Positions 8,657 to 17,945 are shown, counted from the first letter of the stretch. The stretch is 34,550 bases of DNA from Flavobacterium sp. (GCA_016714905.1 JADKBW010000021.1:1-34550); one strand, 5' to 3'. Made by a program: numbers and translations. The notes: a model not told the origin generated them from the letters alone.

Positions 8657-9810
8657 TTAATCTAATGGCAAACCATTAACAATTTTAATGTTTTTATCTA
8701 AATAAAAATCAGCTTTTTCATTTAATTTCGGAATATCATCTTCTTCATCTGAGTAATATGCATCTTTCGCATCATATTCAAAATGACCAAAATAAGCTTC
8801 CAAAATACCTATTTCACTGAAATAAGCGATAAATGAAACCTGATTATCAATCAGTTCTTCTTTAAATTGAATGGCAAAATTCGTGCTTTTTATAATACCA
8901 TCATAATTTATTTTGACATTTTTATAAACAATATCGTAAAAAACGACTTTATTTTGAGGAATTCTCAAGTAATCTTCAATTTTGTTATTAACTATAACGT
9001 TTTCGTAAATATGCTGTAATCCAGAAATTAATGCTAAAAAAATATACTTTCTAGTTTCTTCCCTTTGATAATTATTTGCGAAATGTCCGCTTCAAAAAGA
9101 ATCGTCGGCACAGCCAAAAACTGAAACGTGTCGCCCACACAATTTAAATTAAAGGCATCATCAAATCGACCTACTTGATTTGGGATAAGTTGTTGTAATG
9201 TATTATTCATGGCGACAATGACATCAACTGCCTGTAATCTGGTGTCATTGTACTCACATTCTTGATTATATGCTGGTGCTAGAAAGGAAACTGTCGCTGG
9301 TTGACCACTATTTCCCGCTCCATAAATTGTCCTTTGATCATGCAGGTTGAAGCAGTAATCTGGTTGAAAGTCATCAAACGCTTTTCTCAAAATCTGACTT
9401 TCTGGTTGCGACAGATTTTGTGCGTCTCGATTCAAATCAATTCCATTGGCGTTTTCTCTGGTATAAGCCAATGCTCCATCTGGATTCAAAATAGGAAAAC
9501 ACAATAAAGTAAAATGATTTAGAAATACCAACGCTTCATTCGACCCACTATTCAAAAACAAAAGCAAGTCCAAGAGCGCTTTGGTGGTGGTGCTCTCGTT
9601 GCCGTGCATTTGCGACCAAAGTAAAATCTTCGTTTTTCCAGTTCCAATGGTATACGAGTAGATGGGATTTTGCAAAACAGAATTCCCTTCGACTTTCAGT
9701 TGTTGGTTTGTATTCCATTGGTGTAGAATTGGCTCAATGTCCTTTAAAGTAACATATCTTCCCTGCACACTTGCTACCTTAAAATGGGCGCTAATTTCTT
9801 CAATACTCAT
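8657..9810 (-). CDS. M14-family zinc carboxypeptidase, interrupted by a one-base deletion
   Basis: A metallocarboxypeptidase-like protein of about 384 residues. Zinc ligands are H69 and E72 in WSQMHGNEST and H158 in FNLHDQRT. The substrate-binding signature NPDG...GIDLNRD is present and the catalytic glutamate is E241 in PTILFEA. Just after that glutamate the frame breaks. Adding one G to the GCGG (plus strand CC at 9087-9088) restores FEAGHFANNYQREETRKYIF and joins it to the downstream frame (8657-9070), which encodes LALISGLQHIYENVIVNN and the C-terminal domain up to NGLPLD. As read, the catalytic domain survives but the roughly 140-residue tail is lost. No signal peptide is visible. It lies 20 bp after the acyltransferase gene. 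Confidence 0.85.
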
Positions 9811-9830
9811 ATTACATCCTTTAAAAAAAT

Positions 9831-10403
9831 CTATTTTGAAGCATCAATAGATTTATATTCAAAACTTTTTTCTGGCACTTTTCCCTTTACATCTTCAAAA
9901 TGAGGCATTAGAATTTTTAAGTCTTCATCAATAGCTCCAGTTGGGAAAAATGGTTGCCCAATGTGCACTTCTTTTTCACCGTAATTAAACGCCACTGGAA
10001 TAATCGGAACTTTCGCCTTAAGTGCAATATAATAAAAACCACTCTTTAATTCAGTCACCTTCTTTCTTGTTCCTTCGGGTGAAATAGCCATTCTAAAAAC
10101 GTCTTTCTCGCCAAAAATTGCAGCGATCGAATCCACTTTATTTAAACCACCTGCTCGATCGAGAGGTGCGCCACCCATCCACCTAAAATACCAACCAAAT
10201 GGAAAACGAAACAGTTCCTTTTTTCCGACAAAGTTCATTTCTAAACCGGTAACACCACGGGTAAAAATCCCTAAATAGAAGTCATGCCAACTCGTATGCG
10301 GAATCACCATCAAAATACACTTTTTGATTTCTGGATTTATAGTTCCGGTAATTTTCCAACCCATCAAACGACAGAAAATAAAGTAATAAAAGCTTTTTTT
10401 CAT
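9831..10403 (-). CDS. PlsC-type 1-acylglycerol-3-phosphate acyltransferase
   Basis: A 190-residue lysophospholipid-acyltransferase-fold protein. The catalytic HX4D motif is HTSWHD (H36-D41) and the phosphate-binding motif is SPEGTR (109-113); VPIIPVAF fits motif IV. The likely reaction is acyl transfer to a lysophospholipid or other glycerol-phosphate acceptor at the membrane. The short form without a long N-terminal membrane segment resembles the small Bacteroidota glycerol acyltransferases. It is divergent from the spermidine-synthase-like gene and upstream of the M14 gene in the same direction. Confidence 0.85.
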   Translation of the reverse strand: MKKSFYYFIFCRLMGWKITGTINPEIKKCILMVIPHTSWHDFYLGIFTRGVTGLEMNFVGKKELFRFPFGWYFRWMGGAPLDRAGGLNKVDSIAAIFGEKDVFRMAISPEGTRKKVTELKSGFYYIALKAKVPIIPVAFNYGEKEVHIGQPFFPTGAIDEDLKILMPHFEDVKGKVPEKSFEYKSIDASK

Positions 10404-10438
10404 CTTAAACTATTTCTGTAAAATTAACATTAATCTCT

Positions 10439-10446
10439 TATTTTTG
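10439..10446 (+). promoter_or_regulatory. -7 element of the spermidine-synthase-like gene
   Basis: TATTTTTG matches TAnnTTTG; CTG (10416-10418) lies 20 nt upstream as a weak -33. It overlaps the alternative TTG start codon at 10444 and therefore argues for the ATG at 10462. Confidence 0.5.
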
Positions 10447-10461
10447 AAGAAAATAATTTTA

Positions 10462-11133
10462 ATGTTCCGAAGACTTTTAAGCTATCTAGTACCAATCAAC
10501 GTTTATCAGAAAAATTCTGCGATTAGCAAATCGATTGAAGTCAATTGGAACAACGGTGAACTCGTACTTGATTCTAAAAACACAAACTATTCTTATGGCA
10601 GTCTGCAGCGTATTTTGCGAATTGGATTGAAGAAAATTGGTTTTGAAAACATTCGAAAGATGGAAAGCATTCTCGTCCTCGGTGTTGGTGGCGGCAGCGT
10701 GTTCAAAACATTGGTCGATGAAATTAAGTTTAAGCATGAATTAATCGGCGTAGAAATAGATCAGGAAATGATCCAAATCGCCAACAAGTACTTTGAATTA
10801 GACAAAATACCGAATCTAACCATTTTCATTGATGATGCCTTTGAATTCGTTTTGAAAACAAAGAAAACGTATGATCTGATTATTATAGATATTTTTGAAG
10901 ATACAAAAATCCCTAATTTCGTTTATGAAAAGTTCTTTATGAACCGCATAGGAGATTTACTTAATAATAAGGGATTCATGCTATTTAATACCATGCTTTT
11001 AGATGAAAAGCAAAACCAACGGAACCAAGAATACATCAAGAATTTCAACACAAAGTCGTATACAAGTTATTCAATTCCACGTGTAGAAAGGCACAATGAG
11101 ATCATCATCGTTCAAAAGAATATATTGCATTAA
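10462..11133 (+). CDS. Spermidine synthase-like methyltransferase-fold protein
   Basis: A 223-residue class I methyltransferase-fold protein of the spermidine synthase-like group. The nucleotide-binding glycine motif is ILVLGVGGGSVFKTLV, the acidic residue after strand 2 is in LIGVEIDQEM, and DDAFEFV and YDLIIIDIFED follow. It is shorter than classical SpeE (about 280) and lacks the full N-terminal beta domain, so aminopropyl transfer is not assured. No AdoMet decarboxylase gene is in the window. An in-frame TTG at 10444 is rejected as start because it overlaps the -7 element; MFRRLLSYLVPI is the likely N-terminus. Confidence 0.8.
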   Translation: MFRRLLSYLVPINVYQKNSAISKSIEVNWNNGELVLDSKNTNYSYGSLQRILRIGLKKIGFENIRKMESILVLGVGGGSVFKTLVDEIKFKHELIGVEIDQEMIQIANKYFELDKIPNLTIFIDDAFEFVLKTKKTYDLIIIDIFEDTKIPNFVYEKFFMNRIGDLLNNKGFMLFNTMLLDEKQNQRNQEYIKNFNTKSYTSYSIPRVERHNEIIIVQKNILH

Positions 11134-11165
11134 TCAACGTTTTCTAAAACATTTAATCTTTATTC

Positions 11166-12115
11166 ATGCAAAATAAATTAGTAATACTTGTTGTCTTTGC
11201 GCTCTTCGCGGCAGTAGCTTTCAGACCTACTAAAGAAAGTAAGACTGCAAAAGCGGCGGTCAAAATGCAGGATTTCGTGATTGATATTTCAAAGTATTCA
11301 AGAACAATTGATAGTAATTTCATTGTCATACCGCAAAACGGACCAGAATTGGCATTTGAAAAATTGAATACATCCGGAAAATTTCGCAAGTCTTATTTGG
11401 ATGCCATTGATGGTATTGCTGTTGAAGATTTGTTTTATGACGGGAAACCCAAAATCGACAACTATCGACTGCAAGTCCTCCGAAAACTACAAAAAGAAAA
11501 ACAAGTGATGGTTTCCGATTTCATTACCCAAGAGGAGTCGATCGAAACCGTAAAAGCGCAGAGTTCAAAGGAAAGTTCTTGCTCTATCCGCGCATAAGCA
11601 GCAATGAACATTATCGTGAGATTCCTGAAGTAGTTCCAAACGAAAACAGCGATGATATTCTAAAATTGAGCGATGCGAAAAATTATCTCTATCTCATTAA
11701 CCCCGCAAATATCCGAACGAAGCGCGCTTATTTAAAAGCCATTGCAGACACGAATTTTGACATGATTACGATTGATTTGTTTTTTAATGATGAACCGCTA
11801 ACCGCCAAAGATATCGAACAATTAAAAAGAAAAGCCAATGGCAGAAAACGTCTTATTATTTCGTATGTCAATATTGGAGCAGCAGAAAATTGGCGTTACT
11901 ATTGGAATCGAAGTTGGAAACTCAACGATCCAACTTGGATCAAGAAAAAATATGTGGGCTACGAGGACGAGTTTTATGTAGAATTTTGGCATGAGGACTG
12001 GAAAAAAATCATTTACGGAAATAACGATTCTTATCTCAAAAAAATACTTGACGCAGGCTTCGACGGCGCTTTCCTAGACAACGTGGAAGCGTATTATTTC
12101 CTATATAACAAGTAA
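11166..12115 (+). CDS. GH114-like (endo-alpha-1,4-polygalactosaminidase family) exported protein, frameshifted
   Basis: An exported TIM-barrel protein of about 316 residues. The N-terminus is a signal or anchor segment (LVILVVFALFAAVAF). The C-terminal half has the TM1410/GH114 hallmarks ITIDLFFNDEPLT, LIISYVNIGAAENWR, FWHEDWKKI and DAGFDGAFLDNVEAYY; the last aspartate-rich motif is the expected catalytic region. The first part (11166-11597) and second part (11579-12115) are in different frames. One missing base in AAAGCGCAG near 11556-11560 explains this, restoring AEFKGKFLLYPRI. The family hydrolyses galactosamine polymers in some fungi and bacteria; the substrate here is unknown. It begins 32 bp after the previous stop, so co-transcription is possible. 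Confidence 0.75.
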
Positions 12116-12197
12116 ATTATCATTTGTGGGTTAATATATTTATCGTACTTTTAGTTAATAGGAAATAGTGAAGATCACAAATCAAATTTCATAATTT

Positions 12198-12920
12198 ATG
12201 TCCGAACCAAAACAATCTATTATAGCTAAACTTTTGATCGGAAATGTATCGCGTTTGCCCAAGTCTAAATACAATCCAATTCAGAAACGAATACTGAATA
12301 TCAAAGCCATTTGGAACAACGACCATCAAGATGACAACGGAATTGAAAAAATAATTCGTTTGTTGCTCTCCTTTTCGCAAATGCTTTTTCCTGGAATTTA
12401 CATCAAGTTTTTTGCTTCCAAAATAGGAAATGCATACGAAGATTTGGCTCTTGATTTATATGTTCTATTAAAAGTGAGCTTTCCTTTAGTTTTGATTTTG
12501 TGTGAAATGCATCAATTTCATTTCCTCACTTGGATTTTAATCTATTTCCTATTAGAAACAATATTATATATCCCAACACTTATTTTTGCTTCGGATTTGT
12601 TTTCACGACCGCGATCCTACAAGCGTTCAATGTTACTATTGTTCTTTAATTATTTGGAAATTGTTTTGGCATACGCCGTACTGTACTCCAACGGAAATCA
12701 CCTGAACAAACCTTTTGTTCATTGGTTTGATGCGATATATTTTAGCATCATCACCTCTTCCTCTATTGGCTATGGCGATTTCTATCCCGTGACTACTTAC
12801 GGAAGATTTCTTGTAAGCTCACAAGCCTTGCTCTTCTTGTTCTTCGTTGTTTTGTTCTTGAATTTTTTCTCAACGCAAATCAAAAGTAAAGGCTATTTTG
12901 ACCACGAGAATAAAGAATAA
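12198..12920 (+). CDS. Two-TM-type potassium channel protein
   Basis: A 240-residue membrane protein. A cytoplasmic N-terminal region of about 75 residues is followed by several hydrophobic segments (VLLKVSFPLVLILC, FLTWILIYFLLETILYIPT, LLLFFNYLEIVLAYAVLY) and the Ion_trans_2 pore: WFDAIYFSIITSSSIGYGDF. SIGYGD is a canonical K+ selectivity filter. The last helix is LFLFFVVLFLNFF. There is no RCK/TrkA-N domain in this protein. A weak promoter-like stretch (TTTG then TACTTTTA, about 12123-12154) lies upstream. Confidence 0.85.
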   Translation: MSEPKQSIIAKLLIGNVSRLPKSKYNPIQKRILNIKAIWNNDHQDDNGIEKIIRLLLSFSQMLFPGIYIKFFASKIGNAYEDLALDLYVLLKVSFPLVLILCEMHQFHFLTWILIYFLLETILYIPTLIFASDLFSRPRSYKRSMLLLFFNYLEIVLAYAVLYSNGNHLNKPFVHWFDAIYFSIITSSSIGYGDFYPVTTYGRFLVSSQALLFLFFVVLFLNFFSTQIKSKGYFDHENKE

Positions 12921-12925
12921 ACTTT

Positions 12926-12980
12926 GCGACACTGCGTTTTTGCAAGAATAATACTTTTTTTACTCTCGCAAAGACGCAAA
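12926..12980 (+). repeat. CGCAAAG-type intergenic repeat, copy 1
   Basis: CTTTGCGACACTGCG followed by CTCGCAAAGACGCAAA. The same CGCAAAG core recurs at 13970-14000, 15570-15635, 16740-16815 and 17870-17945, always between genes. Confidence 0.6.
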
Positions 12981-13037
12981 TAAAATAGATTTAAAAAAAT
13001 GTTATGTGCAATTAGTTAGATTTAAAAACTAAAAGAA

Positions 13038-13161
13038 AACCACATAGAAGCATAGAAAAAAAGTTCTGTAGAGACCAATTATTGGTTCACATAGCTATGA
13101 TTTGCTACTAAAAAATGAAATGCCTAAATAAATCCCATAAAAACTATGTTTCTATGTGGTT
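13038..13161. repeat. Inverted-repeat element with 18-bp ends
   Basis: The left end AACCACATAGAAGCATAG (13038-13055) is the reverse complement, with one mismatch, of the right end CTATGTTTCTATGTGGTT (13144-13161). About 88 bp separate them, including a CACATAGCTATG palindromic stretch. It lies in the convergent gap between the channel gene and kdsB. Nothing coding is visible. It could act as a large hairpin terminator or be a MITE-like element. Confidence 0.65.
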
Positions 13162-13198
13162 GAAAAAATAAAGAATTGAATTATATCCAACCAGTTAT

Positions 13199-13924
13199 TT
13201 AAAGTAATTTTTTGGCGCGCTCCAAATCTTCCGGCGTATCAATGCCAATACTCACATGTGTAGTTTCGACCATTTTGATGCGTTTGCCAAATTCTAAATA
13301 ACGCAATTGCTACAATTTTTCCGAAGCTTCCAGCGATTTCATCGGTAAATGATAGAAATCAATCAACGCCTGTTTTCTAAATGCATAAATCCCGATGTGC
13401 TGAAAATACCGTACGCCAACATTTTTCTCTCTCGGATATGGAATCACCGACCGTGAAAAGTACAATGCCATCCCATTTTGGTCCACGACAACTTTTACAT
13501 TATTCGGATTATCAATGTCATTTTCGTCTTTAATTTCACGCATCAAAGAAGCCAAATCGACTTTCCCATCCGGATCATTTCTAAAAACGTCAATCACTTT
13601 CGCCAGCGAATCTCGATCTATAAATGGTTCGTCGCCTTGCACATTTACCACAATATCCACGTCCAAATTCTCGACCGCTTCTGCAATTCGATCGCTTCCT
13701 GATTCGTGTTCTTTGACACTTCTGATGGCTTTTCCGCCTTGCGCTACAATTTCATCAAAAATCAAATCTGAATCGGTTACGACAAAAACTTCATCAAATA
13801 ATTGGGTGTTTACCGCCGCTTCATACGTTCGGATAATCACCGTTTTGCCACCTAAATCCTGCATCAGTTTGGCAGGAAATCGGGTTGAAGCGTAGCGAGC
13901 GGGAATAACAGCGATGATTTTCAT
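13199..13924 (-). CDS. kdsB: 3-deoxy-manno-octulosonate cytidylyltransferase with in-frame amber codon
   Basis: KdsB activates Kdo as CMP-Kdo for LPS inner-core assembly. IPARYASTRFPAKL (nucleotide binding), RSVKEHESGSDRIAEA, VNVQGDEPF and RSVIPYPRE are classic family motifs. The frame is 241 codons, but codon 205 is TAG (13310-13312) where family members have a glutamate or similar: the sequence reads LEASEKL-stop-QLRYLEFG and continues perfectly in frame with HVSIGIDTPEDLERAKKLL. A single G to T change would explain it. The lost 37 residues include conserved C-terminal structure, so a real stop would probably inactivate an enzyme that is normally essential. A base-call error is the simpler reading. 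Confidence 0.9.
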
Positions 13925-14013
13925 TTTGGAGTTTCTGAGTTTGCAGCTGCTAAGGTACTGAGTTTTGTTTTTGCCACAAAGACAGGAAGTCGCAAAGTTT
14001 TTTTTAAATGATT

Positions 14014-14094
14014 AGAAGCTATTTCCTGCTATCCGCTATATCTTTTGCGTCGAACGCCGCCGCAAAAGGATAACCGCTGCTATCAGGGCTAAGG
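14014..14094 (+). repeat. Dispersed palindromic repeat, copy 2
   Basis: AGAAGCTATTTCCTGCTATC to TATCAGGGCTAAGG with a central hairpin ATCTTTTGCGTCG / CGCCGCAAAAGGAT. A CGCAAAG fragment (13990-14000) sits just upstream. It lies between kdsB and the helicase gene. Confidence 0.8.
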
Positions 14095-14139
14095 CTTCAC
14101 GTAAACCAAGAAAACCTTTGTGACTTAGCGCCTTCGTGG

Positions 14140-15564
14140 CTAATCCTCCAAAAAATTCTCATCCTTAAAACCAATCAAATACAACTTATCTTTAGCTCGA
14201 GTAATCGCAGTATACAACCATCGAATATATTCTCTATCGATGCCATCTGGCAAATACGGTTGCTCGATAAAAACGGTGTTCCATTGCCCTCCTTGCGATT
14301 TGTGACAGGTGATGGCATAGGAAAATTTGACTTGCAACGCATTAAAATATTCATTCTCTTTCACCTTTTGAAACTTCTTATATTTGGTCTCGCCTTCGTA
14401 ATCTTGCATCACTTCTTGGTACAACCGGTTGGCATCGTCATACGAAAGTGAAGGTGATTCGCTGGTAATCGTGTCCATTAACAACACCGTTTCAAAAGGT
14501 TTCTGGTTTGGATAATCGACCATTCTAATTTTGACATTCGCGAATTTGAAACCGTATAACTCTTTGATATTGAAAATCTGCAACACTTCGATAATGTCGC
14601 CATTGGCTATAAATCCAGCTTCATCGGATTCTTTCAACCAAAAGTAATTGTTCTTCACGACCATCAAATAATCGCCGGTGGAGAGTTCACTTTCCTTATC
14701 CAAAATCTTCATGCGAATTTGTTGGTTGTATTGGTTAGCGCGTTTGTTGGAGCGCACGATAAAAGCCGTGTCTTCAATACTGTAATTGCTATACGCCGAA
14801 TTGATGGCATCTTGAATATCGTAGCCATCCGTCAGTCGGATAATATCGGTGAAGTGTTTCAACTGAAATTGAAAGGTGTCGAAAAAATCATCTTTCAATA
14901 ACTCACGAAGTTCCGTGGCATTATACAAAATTCCAGAATTTTCTTCTTGCCGCATGACTTCGTCGAGCTCGATATGCTTGATTTCTTTGTTATAATTCAA
15001 TCCCAACGAATCAATATCCAGCGCGGGCGAAATAGACAAATTGACTGGTGGCAACTGAGCTGTATCTCCAAGCAAAATCATCTTGCAATTAACACCAGCA
15101 TAAACGTAGGAAATCAATTCATCGAGCAAGGAGCCATTGTCGTACAACTTACTTTCCTGATTCACATCCGAAATCATCGAAGCTTCATCGACGATAAAAA
15201 TCGTGTCTTTGTGTTTGTTGGGTTGCAAGGTAAAACTCACGCCGCCTCCACTACTCTTTTTTGGGAAATAAATCTTTTTGTGAATGGTAAATGCTGGCTT
15301 CTGCGAATAATTGGCAATGACTTTCGCCGCACGACCTGTGGGCGCCAACAATACATATTTCTTTTGAATTTCGGCAAGATGATTGACAATCGTTGCAATA
15401 ACGGTAGTCTTCCCCGTTCCCGCATAACCTTTTAAAACAAAGATTTCGTCTTTGTTATTATTGGTAATGAATTCCGCAATTTGTTGAAAGAAAATATCCT
15501 GTTTCTCCGTGGGTTGAAATGGAAAGTTTCGGGTTAGAATGCTATAGAAATTGTGGGAACTCAT
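14140..15564 (-). CDS. RecD-like ATP-dependent DNA helicase
   Basis: A 474-residue superfamily 1 helicase of the RecD/ExoV-alpha-like group. Motifs in order: Walker A GYAGTGKT (46-53), motif Ia LLAPTGRAAKVI, Walker B IVDEASMI, motif III LLGDTAQLPPV, motif IV region AFIVRSNKRANQYN, motif V AITCHKSQGGQW and motif VI LYTAITRAK. It is shorter than RecD2 and lacks the long N-terminal domain; many Bacteroidota carry this compact form, often labelled AAA family ATPase or exodeoxyribonuclease V. The substrate and partners are not evident. The gene is intact. Fragments of its first codons are duplicated at 16706 and 17819. Confidence 0.88.
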   Translation of the reverse strand: MSSHNFYSILTRNFPFQPTEKQDIFFQQIAEFITNNNKDEIFVLKGYAGTGKTTVIATIVNHLAEIQKKYVLLAPTGRAAKVIANYSQKPAFTIHKKIYFPKKSSGGGVSFTLQPNKHKDTIFIVDEASMISDVNQESKLYDNGSLLDELISYVYAGVNCKMILLGDTAQLPPVNLSISPALDIDSLGLNYNKEIKHIELDEVMRQEENSGILYNATELRELLKDDFFDTFQFQLKHFTDIIRLTDGYDIQDAINSAYSNYSIEDTAFIVRSNKRANQYNQQIRMKILDKESELSTGDYLMVVKNNYFWLKESDEAGFIANGDIIEVLQIFNIKELYGFKFANVKIRMVDYPNQKPFETVLLMDTITSESPSLSYDDANRLYQEVMQDYEGETKYKKFQKVKENEYFNALQVKFSYAITCHKSQGGQWNTVFIEQPYLPDGIDREYIRWLYTAITRAKDKLYLIGFKDENFLED

Positions 15565-15569
15565 TGGGA

Positions 15570-15635
15570 TTTTTTCTCACCGCAAAGTACGCAAAGTTTT
15601 TTTGATTTGGCTCGCAAAGACGCAAAGACGCAATG
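15570..15635. repeat. CGCAAAG-type repeat, copy 3 (parent of the duplicated copies)
   Basis: TCTCACCGCAAAGTACGCAA then GGCTCGCAAAGACGCAAAG. Together with the helicase 5' end it forms the module repeated at 16706-16815 and 17819-17945. Confidence 0.7.
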
Positions 15636-15654
15636 AAAAAATAATTTCTTAGAA

Positions 15655-16565
15655 TTACTTCTTGATGATTTTTGCCGTATGCAAGACGTTGCCTTCAGCA
15701 GTGGTGATTGTTACGATATATATACCCGAGCTGCAATCTTTCAAATCTAAAGTATTTGAGTTCAAAAGATCTTTATTTGTAACAATTGTATTTCCCCGCA
15801 TATCAGAGATAGTGATTAAACCTTTATAATCACTAGGATTTCAATATCAATTATTCCTGTTGTAGGGTTAGGGGAAATTTCAAATTGCATTATTTTATTC
15901 TTTGAGACTGACAAAGTGGTATTTTTATAGAAATTCATAAAATTGTTGTCGAAATTTCCAGTGGCGAGCATCTCAAAAGGATTTGTTGAATACCAAGTAT
16001 AATAGGTTCTGCTGGGGGTAACAGATTTCTGCCGTATGACATTCTCAAAAGTGGCATAAGGCGTTATGAAAGTACCGTAGGCATCATAAGTTATTGTAAC
16101 TATTGATGGAGGTAAAATATTCTGATTCGTATCAGTGATAACAGAATTGTAAGTATAAGGGAATTGAAATATGATATCGTAATCAGTAAAAACATCGATG
16201 GCATCCCAATCGATGTAGCCTACTAATTCGAAAGAACTGTCAGTAAGTTTATAAAAATTATAATAGTGATAATCGTTAACTTGATTGACGTAAAGAAAGC
16301 AATAATTGGCCTCTGGAAAAAGACTTGTAGCCCAAGGTATCGTATCTAATGGAATTAGCGAATAGGATTGATCTGATGCAGGAAGACTAATGGTGGAATA
16401 ATCCCAGATCTGGTTTTCTCCGGGCAAACCATTGTTGAAGCCAGCGGTTAGTGGTCGATAAACATTTGCTGAATATTCGGTTGGAAAATTCACTGCATTC
16501 AAAACCGGTTGTGCATTTAAAACAACAGCAAAAAACAAAAAAACTAAGACTAAAATACTTTTCAT
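15655..16565 (-). CDS. T9SS type A sorting-domain secreted protein, array copy A (frameshifted near the end)
   Basis: A secreted protein of about 303 residues. The signal peptide is MKSILVLVFLFFAVVLNA followed by QPVLN. The body has the motifs ENQIWDYSTISL, FQFPYTYNSVITDT, TYDAYGTFITPYATFENVIR and TWYSTNPFEML. The C-terminal type IX secretion sorting domain starts at FEISPNPTTGIIDIE. Near 15839-15841 the frame is lost by one missing A; restoring it gives ENPSDYKGLITISDMRGNTI, SSGIYIVTI and a final KIIKK. The sorting domain would direct export and surface attachment. The enzymatic or adhesive role of the body is unknown. The array's other members are at 16824 and 17957. Confidence 0.75.
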
Positions 16566-16570
16566 AGAAA

Positions 16571-16578
16571 CAAATCTA
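16571..16578 (-). promoter_or_regulatory. -7 element directly upstream of T9SS copy A
   Basis: TAGATTTG on the minus strand matches TAnnTTTG exactly and ends 5 nt before the ATG at 16565, so the mRNA would be nearly leaderless. No TTG is seen at the -33 position. Confidence 0.4.
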
Positions 16579-16705
16579 GAACATTATTTTGAGAGTGCCA
16601 TATAGGGAAGCATATAGTTTATTGGAACTAATACCCCAGCCCAGATTTAGCCGCGTTTTTTTTAGGATTGTTCTTAATCAATGGGAATGGTGCTGTGACA
16701 GACGG

Positions 16706-16815
16706 GAGAATGCTATAGAAATTGTGGGAACTCATTGGATTATTTTCTAACCGAAAAGTACACAAAGTTTTTTGATGAAGCTCGCAAAGATGCAAAGACG
16801 CAAAGAAAAAAAATT
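16706..16815. repeat. Duplicated helicase 5'-end fragment plus CGCAAAG repeat (copy 2 of module)
   Basis: Bases 16706-16738 repeat the start of the helicase gene (15535-15566; AGAATGCTATAGAAATTGTG then GGAACTCATTGG). They are followed by the diverged CGCAAAG element. It lies between T9SS copies A and B, immediately beyond the B stop codon, and marks a segmental duplication. Confidence 0.85.
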
Positions 16816-16823
16816 TGGGAGAA

Positions 16824-17717
16824 TTACTGCTTGATGATTTTTTCCGTTTGCAAAATCTGATTCTCTTTATCGGTGATTTTTACAAAATATAGACCCGCAT
16901 CTAAACTACTAGAATAAATGGTTTGCATTTCGTTTTTTAGTAATTGTTTTGGAAGTACTATTTTTCCTAAAACATTATAAATGGTCACGAAAGAATCTTG
17001 AGTAAAAGCATCGTCATTATGAATGATGAAATCACTGCTGGTTGGATTAGGGAACATAGAAAACGAATGTGCTTTGAACTCCTCACTGTTTAATTGATAA
17101 GATTCATACGGGAAATATTTATAATACATACTATATGAGTTACTACCTGCCTCACCAAAAAAAATTGAACTTTTATAAAGAACACGATATGGATTAGTCG
17201 CTATAAATTCAATACTATTTACATAATTGGGCCCTTGCGAAACCGTATTACTCGATACCTTAACAGCATTAGAACAGGTTTCCCACGGGGTTGTATAATC
17301 TTCATAACCAAGATATGTAACACTAGTTTGTCCACTTGGAAAAGTAATAGTAAAAGAATTATTTAACGCAAATGGAAGTTGGAATAATAATTTATTATCA
17401 GCAACTAAGGCAGAACATCCTGAGGCTATTTGTTTATGGTAAGTGGTGGTCGTTTCGTACAAAATATAATAACATGAACCTGAATTATCTATCCTTTTGA
17501 GTGCAGAAGTCGCATTTGGAAAGTTAGACGAACCGGGTACCGATGATACAGGAACAGAAACCCAGTACATATATGGTTCTTGGTTTGAGGAAGCTGTGTT
17601 AACCAATCCATAAAAAACATTGGTATTAAAATCTGCTTCGGTCAAAATGGGTGCTTGAGCCACTAAAATTTGGCTAAAAGTAAAAAAAGCAACTACCAAT
17701 AGTACATTTTTTTTCAT
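16824..17717 (-). CDS. T9SS type A sorting-domain secreted protein, array copy B
   Basis: An intact 297-residue secreted protein. The signal peptide MKKNVLLVVAFFTFSQILVA is followed by QAPILTEADFN. The body differs from copies A and C but keeps the plan: LLFQLPFALNNSFTIT, a conserved aromatic stretch FIATNPYRVLYKS, and then a sorting domain beginning HSFSMFPNPTSSDF and ending GLYFVKITDKENQ...EKIIKQ. The last 100 or so nucleotides are nearly identical to those of copy C, whereas A has a diverged tail. It presumably travels by T9SS to the surface or medium; the ligand or substrate is unknown. Confidence 0.85.
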   Translation of the reverse strand: MKKNVLLVVAFFTFSQILVAQAPILTEADFNTNVFYGLVNTASSNQEPYMYWVSVPVSSVPGSSNFPNATSALKRIDNSGSCYYILYETTTTYHKQIASGCSALVADNKLLFQLPFALNNSFTITFPSGQTSVTYLGYEDYTTPWETCSNAVKVSSNTVSQGPNYVNSIEFIATNPYRVLYKSSIFFGEAGSNSYSMYYKYFPYESYQLNSEEFKAHSFSMFPNPTSSDFIIHNDDAFTQDSFVTIYNVLGKIVLPKQLLKNEMQTIYSSSLDAGLYFVKITDKENQILQTEKIIKQ

Positions 17718-17803
17718 GAAATTAGGATTTGTCTGTACGTAAATGTACTATAATAAATCTATAAATAGAGCAATAAAATTATTAAGGGTATCATCAAGCA
17801 CAA

Positions 17804-17945
17804 CCGCCCTAGCCCTGATTGAAATGGAAAGTTTTAGGTTAGAATGCTATAGAAATTGTGGGAACTCATTGGGTTATTTTCTAACCGAAAAGTACGCAAA
17901 GTTTTTTGATGAAGCTCGCAAAGATGCAAAGACGCAAAGAAAAAA
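17804..17945. repeat. Repeat end fragment joined to duplicated helicase 5'-end and CGCAAAG repeat (copy 3 of module)
   Basis: GCCCTAGCCCTGAT (17805-17818) is one end of the palindromic repeat family. It abuts, without a gap, a copy of helicase codons 1 to about 17 (17819-17869, matching 15514-15566) and then the CGCAAAG element. The junction suggests the palindromic repeat lay at a recombination endpoint. A 74-codon frame crossing this stretch is not a gene. Confidence 0.8.

Noticed and set aside
10444..10461. TTG start extending the spermidine-synthase-like protein by 6 residues
   Set aside because: The TTG overlaps the TATTTTTG promoter element, so it is unlikely to be inside the mRNA.
14947..15435. 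A 162-codon ORF antisense to the helicase
   Set aside because: The helicase frame carries all SF1 motifs over this stretch; the antisense frame is a by-product of its codon use. The same applies to 13515-13895 opposite kdsB.
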